From: Mangrovicoccus sp. HB161399
GTDB lineage: Bacteria > Pseudomonadota > Alphaproteobacteria > Rhodobacterales > Rhodobacteraceae
NCBI RefSeq assembly: GCF_013184745.1
Contig: NZ_JAATVU010000035.1
Coordinates: forward strand, 1 to 60,559
Reading direction: 5' to 3'
DNA: 60,559 bases
Part shown: one piece after another, positions 17,156 through 23,985 of the stretch
Position numbering within the stretch: position 1 is the first letter of the stretch
How the letters are laid out: each line of letters opens with the position of its first letter
Program-made: the position numbers and the translations under genes
Notes under the pieces: model-generated
Database searches by the model: none
Told to the model about the DNA's origin: nothing
Seen by the model: only the letters and a program-made list of their open reading frames with translations

Positions 17156-18169
17156 ATGAACCAGCAGCTGATCCCTAGCCCTGCACAGCCAGATTTTTTC
17201 GTGGCGGATATTCTCGATGCAGCGCCTAGGGGTGATCTGGCCTCGATGGAGCATCCGATCTTCTCGATTTCAACACGTCCTGACATGGTTGCCCGGACTT
17301 ACAATCTTGGCAAGACCTGCATGGAGGTCATTCCGTCGGGCCGTGGGCTTGCAACCGTGCATGACCGGGATGTTCTCATTTTTGCTGTTTCGCAGCTGGT
17401 CGCGGCGGCGGATGCAGGCCGGGAACCTACGGCATATCTCCGTATCAACGCTCATCAGCTACTCCTCGCGACAAACCGTGGAACGGATGGAAGGGCCTAC
17501 CGGGCGCTGACGGCGGCGCTCGAGCGACTGAGAGGAACGACCATCAAGGCGAACTTCGTCATTGGGGGAAAGGAAATCACCGAGGGGGTCGGCCTGATTG
17601 ATGGCTTCCGGGTGGTCCGCGAGACGACCGACGGGCGCATGTCGGAGCTCGAGCTCAAGCTGGCCGACTGGACGCTCGATGCAGTCCGGTCGCGGGAGGT
17701 CCTGCGCATCTCGCCGGATTACTTCCGTCTTCGCAGTCCGCTTGCGCGGCGCCTCTACGAGATTGGCCGCAAGCATTGCGGCCAGCAGGTGCGCTGGACG
17801 ATCGGCTGGGACAAGCTCTCGCGTAAAGTTGGAAGCCGCGCCCCGGCGTCGAGGTTCAAGAGGTCGGTCCGGGAACTCCTTGCCGAAAATGGCCAGGATA
17901 GATTCATTCCCGATTACCTGATCGAGGAAGAAGGACCGAACGTGATCTTTCGCCGTATTGGCGCGCAGGAGCCCGGCCTTATCCCGACGATGCTTCTGCA
18001 GCCGGAAGACTACGAAGAGGCAAGGGCGGCTGCGGCCGGCTGGGATGTCCATGCGCTGGAACGGGAGTGGAGAGAATGGATCGAGGAACTCGAGGATTCA
18101 CCGCGAAATCCCGGCAAGCACTTCGTCGCGTTTTGCCGGGCGCACGCCAAGCGCAATCGGCTCGACTGA
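17156..18169 (+). CDS. repA: Plasmid replication initiator RepA (RPA family)
   Basis: A 337-residue initiator of the RPA family (replication initiator protein A) common on alphaproteobacterial plasmids. Family features seen: HPIFSISTRPDMVARTY near residue 33, EVIPSGRGLATVHDRDVLIF near 58, the winged-helix region with RLYEIGRKHCG near 200, and the second winged helix following. It binds the iterons immediately upstream and opens the origin. The ATG at 17156 is used; a TTG at 17150 is in frame. There is no clear Shine-Dalgarno, which suits a tightly limited initiator. parB and parA follow on the same strand. Confidence 0.92.
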   Translation: MNQQLIPSPAQPDFFVADILDAAPRGDLASMEHPIFSISTRPDMVARTYNLGKTCMEVIPSGRGLATVHDRDVLIFAVSQLVAAADAGREPTAYLRINAHQLLLATNRGTDGRAYRALTAALERLRGTTIKANFVIGGKEITEGVGLIDGFRVVRETTDGRMSELELKLADWTLDAVRSREVLRISPDYFRLRSPLARRLYEIGRKHCGQQVRWTIGWDKLSRKVGSRAPASRFKRSVRELLAENGQDRFIPDYLIEEEGPNVIFRRIGAQEPGLIPTMLLQPEDYEEARAAAAGWDVHALEREWREWIEELEDSPRNPGKHFVAFCRAHAKRNRLD

Positions 18170-18234
18170 TGTTTTGGGGCAGGGACTTGATGTCTTGCCT
18201 GGCGGCTTTGTGGCCGGGAAAAGAGGAATAGCCC

Positions 18235-19212
18235 ATGGCTGCGCGCAAGAGTTCGTTGCGGGATTTGGCCGCGAAATCCAGGAAAGGTGGGTTGGCAGCT
18301 GCCAACATTGGGCCGGTCGCGGGACGAATTGCCGAACTGGATCCGGAACTCGTCCATGCCGGTGGACTTGAGGATCGCATCGAGGTTGATCAGGCTGAAA
18401 TCGTCACTTTGGCCGAAAGCATTCGGGTTGCCGGACAGAAAGTCCCGATCCTCGTTCGGCCACATCCCGCAAAACCTGGAGAATACGAGATCGTGGCTGG
18501 CCGCCGCAGGCTGGCAGCGTGTAAGCAGGCCGGTCTGACCGTCCGGGCAGAGATTCAGGACCTCGACGCCAAGGAACTGGTCATGGGGCAGGCGATCGAG
18601 AACATCGCTCGGGAAGACCTCAGCTACATCGAGCGGGCGAGACTTGCCGTCCGCATGGTCGACGAGGCTGGCTTGACGCCAGCCGACATCGACGCTGCCT
18701 TCTCCTGCGGAAAGACCGATAGATCGAGGTACCTCAAGATTGGACGGGGCATTCCTGAGGATATCCTTGCCTTCATCGGGAAAGCGCCTGGTGCCGGTAG
18801 GCCGCGCTGGGAAAAGCTTGTCGCGCAGCTCGAAAGCGACGGTACCGCTGAAGGACGGATGCGCGAGGTGTTGGCAGCTGCCAACATTTCGGATGCTGCA
18901 GTTGCGTCTTCCGATGCCAGGTTCTCCAGCATCTTCGATGCGGCATTCAGGGTTGAGAAGTCAGATGGGAAGATTGGCATCACAAAGGCCGCGCAGGTAG
19001 AGCTCTGGGTGTCTTCTCATGACAGGCCTGTTGGCAGCCTCCGGCGTACAGCCTCCGGCGTCCACATTACCCTCAAGGATGCTCCAAAGGCAGGCTTCCT
19101 CGAGTGGTTGTCGTTGAACGGCGGTGTCGTCGTCGAACAGATGTTGCGAGAGTACGAGACATACTTGGAGAGCGATGGCGCGACACCGGACACCGATGAA
19201 GGTGGTGCATGA
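18235..19212 (+). CDS. parB: ParB/RepB-family partition protein
   Basis: A 325-residue ParB. The ParB/Sulfiredoxin-like CTPase domain lies at about residues 45-135, with PILVRPHPAKPGEYEIVAGR (including the GxRR-like AGRRRLAA) and the ENIAREDLSYIERA segment. The helix-turn-helix follows (ADIDAAFSCGKTDRSRYLKI) and the C-terminal third is for dimerisation. It loads onto parS and works with ParA to segregate plasmid copies. It stands 65 bp after repA and overlaps parA by 4 bp (ATGA). The order parB-parA is the reverse of the usual parAB. Two identical palindromes, the likely parS sites, lie inside its coding sequence. Confidence 0.93.
   Translation: MAARKSSLRDLAAKSRKGGLAAANIGPVAGRIAELDPELVHAGGLEDRIEVDQAEIVTLAESIRVAGQKVPILVRPHPAKPGEYEIVAGRRRLAACKQAGLTVRAEIQDLDAKELVMGQAIENIAREDLSYIERARLAVRMVDEAGLTPADIDAAFSCGKTDRSRYLKIGRGIPEDILAFIGKAPGAGRPRWEKLVAQLESDGTAEGRMREVLAAANISDAAVASSDARFSSIFDAAFRVEKSDGKIGITKAAQVELWVSSHDRPVGSLRRTASGVHITLKDAPKAGFLEWLSLNGGVVVEQMLREYETYLESDGATPDTDEGGA
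18291..18306. promoter_or_regulatory. Candidate parS site 1 (perfect 16-bp palindrome)
   Basis: GTTGGCAGCTGCCAAC is a perfect palindrome matching the repABC-plasmid parS pattern GTTNNNNGCNNNNAAC. It lies within codons 19-24 of parB. An identical copy is at 18870-18885. Confidence 0.75.
18870..18885. promoter_or_regulatory. Candidate parS site 2 (identical palindrome)
   Basis: A second exact GTTGGCAGCTGCCAAC, 579 bp from the first, also within parB and again followed by ATT. A half-site with the same GTTGGCAGC start occurs at about 19030. Confidence 0.75.
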
Positions 19213-19850
19213 ATAGGAATACGAAGGTCATAGCCGTCGCCACGCAGAAGGGCGGCGCGGGTAAGAGCACCATTTCAATTCACCTCGCGGTGCAAGCCAT
19301 GCAGAGCCGCAAGAACACTCAGGTCGTCCTTCTCGACCTTGACCCCCAAGGGTCTGTCTCTGATTGGGCGAAACTACGGGATCTGGAAGACCCGATTGTG
19401 CTGCAGGCCATGCCTGGCAACCTTACGGCTTATCTGAGACAGGCCGAGGAAGACGGCGCCGACTATGTGGTGATCGACACGCCGCCGCACGCGGGCGGTA
19501 CCATCGACGTCGCAGTTCGTGCCGCTGATTTGGTGGTTGTTCCCATCCGTCCAGGCCCGTTTGATATCAATGCGGCCGCCGGAACGGTTGAGATCATGAG
19601 GCAGGCCGGTCGTCCGGGCGTCTTCGTCCTGAGCCAAGTCGCAGCTGTCGGTCCGGAAGGGGACGACACGGAAGCAGTATTGCAGGAACTCTACCCTGAA
19701 GTGCCGGTTGCAAAGGCGCGTTTGGGGCAGCGCAAAGCCTTTATGCAGGCCTTGATTTCCGGTCGCGCTATTACGGAATTCGATAAACCAAGCTCGAAGG
19801 CAGTCGGCGAGATCAAGGCGTTGTTCCGAGAGGTGAAGGGAAGCCTGTAG
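19209..19850 (+). CDS. parA: ParA-family partition ATPase (small type)
   Basis: A 213-residue Walker-type ATPase: deviant Walker A KGGAGKST near residue 14, LLDLDPQGS (Walker A') near 43, and VVIDTPPH (Walker B) near 88. It lacks the N-terminal helix-turn-helix of type Ia ParA, so it belongs to the short type and probably does not itself repress the operon. It forms nucleoid-bound gradients that move ParB-parS complexes. The start codon overlaps the parB stop (ATGA), so the two proteins are made together. Confidence 0.93.
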   Translation: MNRNTKVIAVATQKGGAGKSTISIHLAVQAMQSRKNTQVVLLDLDPQGSVSDWAKLRDLEDPIVLQAMPGNLTAYLRQAEEDGADYVVIDTPPHAGGTIDVAVRAADLVVVPIRPGPFDINAAAGTVEIMRQAGRPGVFVLSQVAAVGPEGDDTEAVLQELYPEVPVAKARLGQRKAFMQALISGRAITEFDKPSSKAVGEIKALFREVKGSL

Positions 19851-20023
19851 CCAAGCGGATTTGGATGCAAATAGATGGAATCTAAAAAGATTATCTCAGT
19901 TTTCCAGAGCATTGACGATTCGTCATCTGCCAATTCACCCAATCCTACACCGTCCTGTATTGCTCTCCCGTGCTCTCCAGAGAATACAGAAATGAAAGCC
20001 ACAAGATTTCACGAGGCCGGTTG
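19851..20023 (+). promoter_or_regulatory. Upstream region of the restriction/Druantia operon
   Basis: 173 AT-richer bases between parA and the first defence gene. Two short dyads are visible: AATCT/AGATT around 4 A bases (19879-19892), and TGACG/CGTCA around ATT (19913-19925), the latter overlapping a TTGACG -35-like hexamer. I cannot place a convincing -10 box. One or both dyads may be operators controlling the 18.5-kb operon. Confidence 0.4.
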
Positions 20024-23000
20024 ATGAGCTTTTTCGAGAAACCGATTTTGAACTCGCCATACTCCGAGCCCGACCGGCATTGGGAACTGGATAAGGATGG
20101 CCTGCCGACAGATGTAATCGCGGCAACTCGGCGGCGATCCGATCTGGTTGCGGCCATGCCTCAAGTGCGAAGCCGGAAAGAGGTTCGACAGGATTCCTTC
20201 GATCTCGGGCACGAAGCGTTGAGCGGTTCTGGCGTCGAATACAACGTAACAGAGTTCGTCAACGAAATTCGACGCGAAGTCGAGGTGTGGCGCCGACTGC
20301 CGAACCCGGCGCAATGGCAGGTCACTCCGGTGACCCAGAGGCTGCTGCAGCATTGGCGCGCCCTACAGGCCGACGAGATGCAAGCGATCCGGCCCTTCTT
20401 CTGCCAGCTCGAGGCTGTTGAAACTGCCATATGGCTGGCCGAAGTGGCTCCGAAGGAGAAGAAGCGTGGCAGCCGGTTTCGGGCCCGTCTCGAGGCGGCG
20501 AATGCGGCGGCCAATCCGGACCTTTTCCGGATTGCGCTGAAGCTGGCGACCGGTGCGGGAAAGACGACCGTCATGGCGATGCTGATCGCTTGGCAGACGC
20601 TGAACGCGGCGCGCAGCCAGAACTCGAAATCCTTCGGGAAGGGGTTCCTTATCGTGACCCCGGGCATCACGATCCGCGACCGCTTGCGCGTGCTCCTGCC
20701 GAATGATGCCGAGAGCTACTACCACAAGCGCGATCTTGTGCCGGTCGATATGCTCCGCGAGATGAACGAGGCGAAGATTGTCCTGACCAACTACCACGCC
20801 TTCAAGCTGCGGGAACGTATCCAACTCGCGAAGGGCACGCGCGAGGCGCTGGCTGGCCATGGCGAGGGGCTGGCGACGCTTGAGACAGAAGGCCAGATGC
20901 TCCAGCGGGTGATGCCCGAGCTGATGGGGGCCGGTCCCATCACGGTCATCAACGACGAGGCGCATCACTGCTACCGGGAACGGGAAGACAAGACTGACGA
21001 ACCGAAGCTCACGGGAGACGAGAAAAAGGAAGCTGACGAGAACCGCGAGGCGGCGCGTCTTTGGATTTCCGGGCTGGAAGCCGCGAAGCGCAAACTTGGG
21101 GTCCGCGCCGTCTATGATCTCTCGGCGACACCTTTCTTCCTGTCCGGGTCCGGCTGGGTCGAAGGCACGCTGTTTCCTTGGGTGGTTTCCGACTTCTCGC
21201 TCATGGATGCGATCGAATGCGGCATCGTCAAGCTGCCCCGGGTCCCGGTGGCGGACAACCTGCCGGGGCAGCCGCAGCCGCTCTACCGGAACCTCTGGAA
21301 GACCATCGGTAAGAAGATGCCGAAGAAGACACGCGGCAGTACACGTCTTGATCCAGACAAGCTGCCGCTTGAGCTGAAGACCGCCATAGACGCGCTCTAC
21401 GGGCACTATGCGCAGACATTCAAGCTCTGGCGCGAGGACGGGGTCGGCGTGCCCCCGGTCTTCATCATCGTCTGCAACAACACGACGAACTCGGAACTCT
21501 TGCGCGACTACGTGGCCGGGTGGGAACGCGAGAATGCCGACGGCACGATCGAGGTGATGCCCGGGAAATGCGAGCTGTTCTCGAACTTCTCCAGCGATGG
21601 CGAACGGCTTGAGAGGCCGCGGACGGTGCTGATCGACAGCGCGACCCTCGAGGCGGGCGGTGACATCGACAAGGCCTTCCGGGATGCCCATGCCGAGGAG
21701 ATCGAAGCCTTCCGGCGCGAGCAGGCTGTCCGCGATCCAAGCGGGGCTCCCCTGACCGATGCCGATATCCTGCGCGAGGTCATGAACACCGTCGGCCGCA
21801 AGGGCAAGCTCGGCGAGCAGGTCCGCTGCGTCGTCTCGGTGTCCATGCTGACCGAGGGCTGGGACGCGAACAACGTCACCCACATCCTCGGGCTGCGCGC
21901 CTTCGGGACCCAGCTGATCTGCGAGCAGGTCATCGGCCGCGCACTCCGCCGCCTCTCCTACGATCTCGACGACACGCCTGACCCGGATACCGGCCGCCGC
22001 CACTTCCGCACGGAATACGCCGACATCATGGGGATCGACGGTCTGAACTTCTCCGCCCAGCCGAACATCGCCCCGCCGCAGAAGCCCCGCGATGTCGTTG
22101 CCGTCCGTGCCGTCAGCCCCGAGCGCGACCATCTGGAGATCACCTTTCCGCGCGTCCAGGGCTACGTTGCCGAGATCCCGCCGGACCGGCTGGAGGCCGA
22201 CTTCTCGGGCCTGGAGCCCTACATCCTGACCCCGGACAAGGTTGGCGCCTGCGAGATCACCATGCAGGGGATCGTCGGCGAGGATGTCGTCCTGACGCTC
22301 GACTATCTGAAGGCCCAGCGGCGCTCCTCCATCGCGACGCACCTGGCCAAGCACCTGATCTTCGAGAAGCTCCGCGATGCCAACGAGCAGCCGCGGATGC
22401 ATCTCTTCCCGGCGGCCAAGCGGCTGGCCAACCAGTGGCTGGGCGAGGGCCATCTCGTCTGCAAGGGCGGCACCATGGAGGCGCAGCTGCTCTACCGCCA
22501 GCTGGCCGACGAGGTCTGCGACATCATCCTGGGCGCGCTCCTCGACAAGCCCCGCGGAGACAGCCTGCTGCGCGCCGTGCTCGATCCCTACACGCCCACC
22601 GGCTCGACCCTCGACGTCGCATTCACCACTTCGAAGGCCACCCGCTTCGCGCCGGATCCGCGGCGGTCGCACATCAACTGGGTCATCACCGACAGCAGCT
22701 GGGAGGCGGACCTCTGCACGGTCATCGAGGGCAATTCCCGCGTCCTCTGCTACGCCAAGAACCACAACCTCGGCTTCGAGGTGCCCTACCTGGTTGAGGG
22801 CGAAAGCCGCATGTACCGACCCGACTTCCTGCTCCGCCTCGACACGCCCGAACCGGTGACGCTGGTCGTCGAGGTGAAGGGCGAGCGCGACGACACCGAC
22901 CGGATCAAGGCCGGAACGATGCGCGGAAAGTGGATCCCGGGCGTCAACCGGCTGGGCAAGTATGGCCGCTGGGGCTTCGTGGAACTGCGCGACCCCTTCA

Positions 23001-23059
23001 TGTTCGGGCCGGAGCTCGATCGTGCCATCGACGAGCTTCTCGGTGTGGTACCGGCATGA
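20024..23059 (+). CDS. res: Type III restriction enzyme Res subunit (SF2 helicase with PD-(D/E)XK nuclease)
   Basis: A 1011-residue protein. The SF2 helicase motifs are in order: TGAGKTT at about residue 175, DEAHH near 309, SATPFF near 364, and QVIGRALRR near 634. A C-terminal nuclease domain shows YRPDFLL near 930 and VVEVKG near 948, the D and ExK of the PD-(D/E)XK fold. It translocates and cleaves DNA with the Mod subunit when target sites are unmodified. The ATG at 20024 follows ACGAGG; an upstream in-frame start at 19970 is less likely. The next gene starts inside its stop codon (ATGA). All key motifs are intact. Confidence 0.92.
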   Translation: MSFFEKPILNSPYSEPDRHWELDKDGLPTDVIAATRRRSDLVAAMPQVRSRKEVRQDSFDLGHEALSGSGVEYNVTEFVNEIRREVEVWRRLPNPAQWQVTPVTQRLLQHWRALQADEMQAIRPFFCQLEAVETAIWLAEVAPKEKKRGSRFRARLEAANAAANPDLFRIALKLATGAGKTTVMAMLIAWQTLNAARSQNSKSFGKGFLIVTPGITIRDRLRVLLPNDAESYYHKRDLVPVDMLREMNEAKIVLTNYHAFKLRERIQLAKGTREALAGHGEGLATLETEGQMLQRVMPELMGAGPITVINDEAHHCYREREDKTDEPKLTGDEKKEADENREAARLWISGLEAAKRKLGVRAVYDLSATPFFLSGSGWVEGTLFPWVVSDFSLMDAIECGIVKLPRVPVADNLPGQPQPLYRNLWKTIGKKMPKKTRGSTRLDPDKLPLELKTAIDALYGHYAQTFKLWREDGVGVPPVFIIVCNNTTNSELLRDYVAGWERENADGTIEVMPGKCELFSNFSSDGERLERPRTVLIDSATLEAGGDIDKAFRDAHAEEIEAFRREQAVRDPSGAPLTDADILREVMNTVGRKGKLGEQVRCVVSVSMLTEGWDANNVTHILGLRAFGTQLICEQVIGRALRRLSYDLDDTPDPDTGRRHFRTEYADIMGIDGLNFSAQPNIAPPQKPRDVVAVRAVSPERDHLEITFPRVQGYVAEIPPDRLEADFSGLEPYILTPDKVGACEITMQGIVGEDVVLTLDYLKAQRRSSIATHLAKHLIFEKLRDANEQPRMHLFPAAKRLANQWLGEGHLVCKGGTMEAQLLYRQLADEVCDIILGALLDKPRGDSLLRAVLDPYTPTGSTLDVAFTTSKATRFAPDPRRSHINWVITDSSWEADLCTVIEGNSRVLCYAKNHNLGFEVPYLVEGESRMYRPDFLLRLDTPEPVTLVVEVKGERDDTDRIKAGTMRGKWIPGVNRLGKYGRWGFVELRDPFMFGPELDRAIDELLGVVPA

Positions 23060-23985
23060 CTGACATCGCCTTTGGCAGCCTTCGGGAGGTCCCTCTGCGC
23101 GACGCCTGGGCCCATGAGGCCCACGCCTTTACGCCTTGGCTCGCCCAAAACATTGACCACTTGGCCGAGGCTGTTGGCATCCCACTGGAACTGACCGGTA
23201 CAGAGGTCGCCGTCGACACCTTCGCGGCGGACATCCTTGCCCGCAATCCGCTCGACGACAGCGTCGTTTTGATCGAGAACCAATTGGAGACCACTGACCA
23301 CGCTCATCTCGGCCAGATCATGACATACCTTGCCGGACTGGATGCCCGCACCGTCGTCTGGATCGCTCCGAAGTTCCGCGTACCGCATCTCTCGGCTATC
23401 CGTTGGCTCAACGAAAATACTTCGGATGGTTTCTCGTTCTTTGCGGTCAAAGTCCGTGTTGTCCGCATCGGGGACAGCCCCTTTGCGCCGATCTTCGAGG
23501 TGGTGGAGAAGCCCGATGGATGGTCCCGCGCCCTAGTTGAAACGCGGCGACAAGCGACGTCTTCGAGCGACCTGCACACAGAGACACGAACTGCTTTCTG
23601 GACCCGATATCTCGAACTTCACCCGGACTCAGCCGAACAAGGTATCAAGGCACAGAAGGGATGGAACGGATACACTGCTCTCGCCGGTGGCACTGTGCGC
23701 ATCTCGGTTTGGATTGGAGAAAAGTCCGCTGGCATCTACGTCAGAGGTGGCCGTGGCGACGACAAGTTGTCCGCAGCAAGCCTTCTGATGCCGCACACCA
23801 AACTGTTTGCGAGAGACCTCGGGATCGAGATCTACAACCCGGAACCAAATGGTCACGTCTTTGGCGAACGGCTGGAGAAATCTTACATTGATCCGGGCAA
23901 TTGGCCGGAGATCATCGACTGGATGGAGAGCCGTAGGAAAGCCTACGTGGCAGCAATCTCCGACGTGCTGGAACAAAGCCAATGA
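23056..23985 (+). CDS. DUF4268-like protein with PD-(D/E)XK-type nuclease fold
   Basis: A 309-residue protein inserted between res and mod. Residues about 55-125 contain DILARNP, VVLIENQLETTDHAHLGQ, MTYLAG and VVWIAPKFR, the signature of a family whose N-terminal half resembles an endonuclease core with ExQ in place of ExK. The C-terminal half (about 170-300, with FWTRYLELHP and GIYVRG) matches the DUF4268 layout. It overlaps res and mod by 4 bp each, so its production is coupled to both. It may be an accessory nuclease or a specificity factor of the restriction system. Family recognition is good; function is unknown. Confidence 0.8.
   Translation: MTDIAFGSLREVPLRDAWAHEAHAFTPWLAQNIDHLAEAVGIPLELTGTEVAVDTFAADILARNPLDDSVVLIENQLETTDHAHLGQIMTYLAGLDARTVVWIAPKFRVPHLSAIRWLNENTSDGFSFFAVKVRVVRIGDSPFAPIFEVVEKPDGWSRALVETRRQATSSSDLHTETRTAFWTRYLELHPDSAEQGIKAQKGWNGYTALAGGTVRISVWIGEKSAGIYVRGGRGDDKLSAASLLMPHTKLFARDLGIEIYNPEPNGHVFGERLEKSYIDPGNWPEIIDWMESRRKAYVAAISDVLEQSQ

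Noticed and set aside
19878-20023. A sigma-70 promoter with TTGACG at 19912
   Set aside because: No acceptable -10 hexamer at 16-18 bp spacing; kept only as a possible regulatory region.
20363-22765. An 800-residue open frame opposite res
   Set aside because: Shadow of the well-supported res gene. Similar antisense frames opposite mod, zorA, zorD and dctM were rejected for the same reason.
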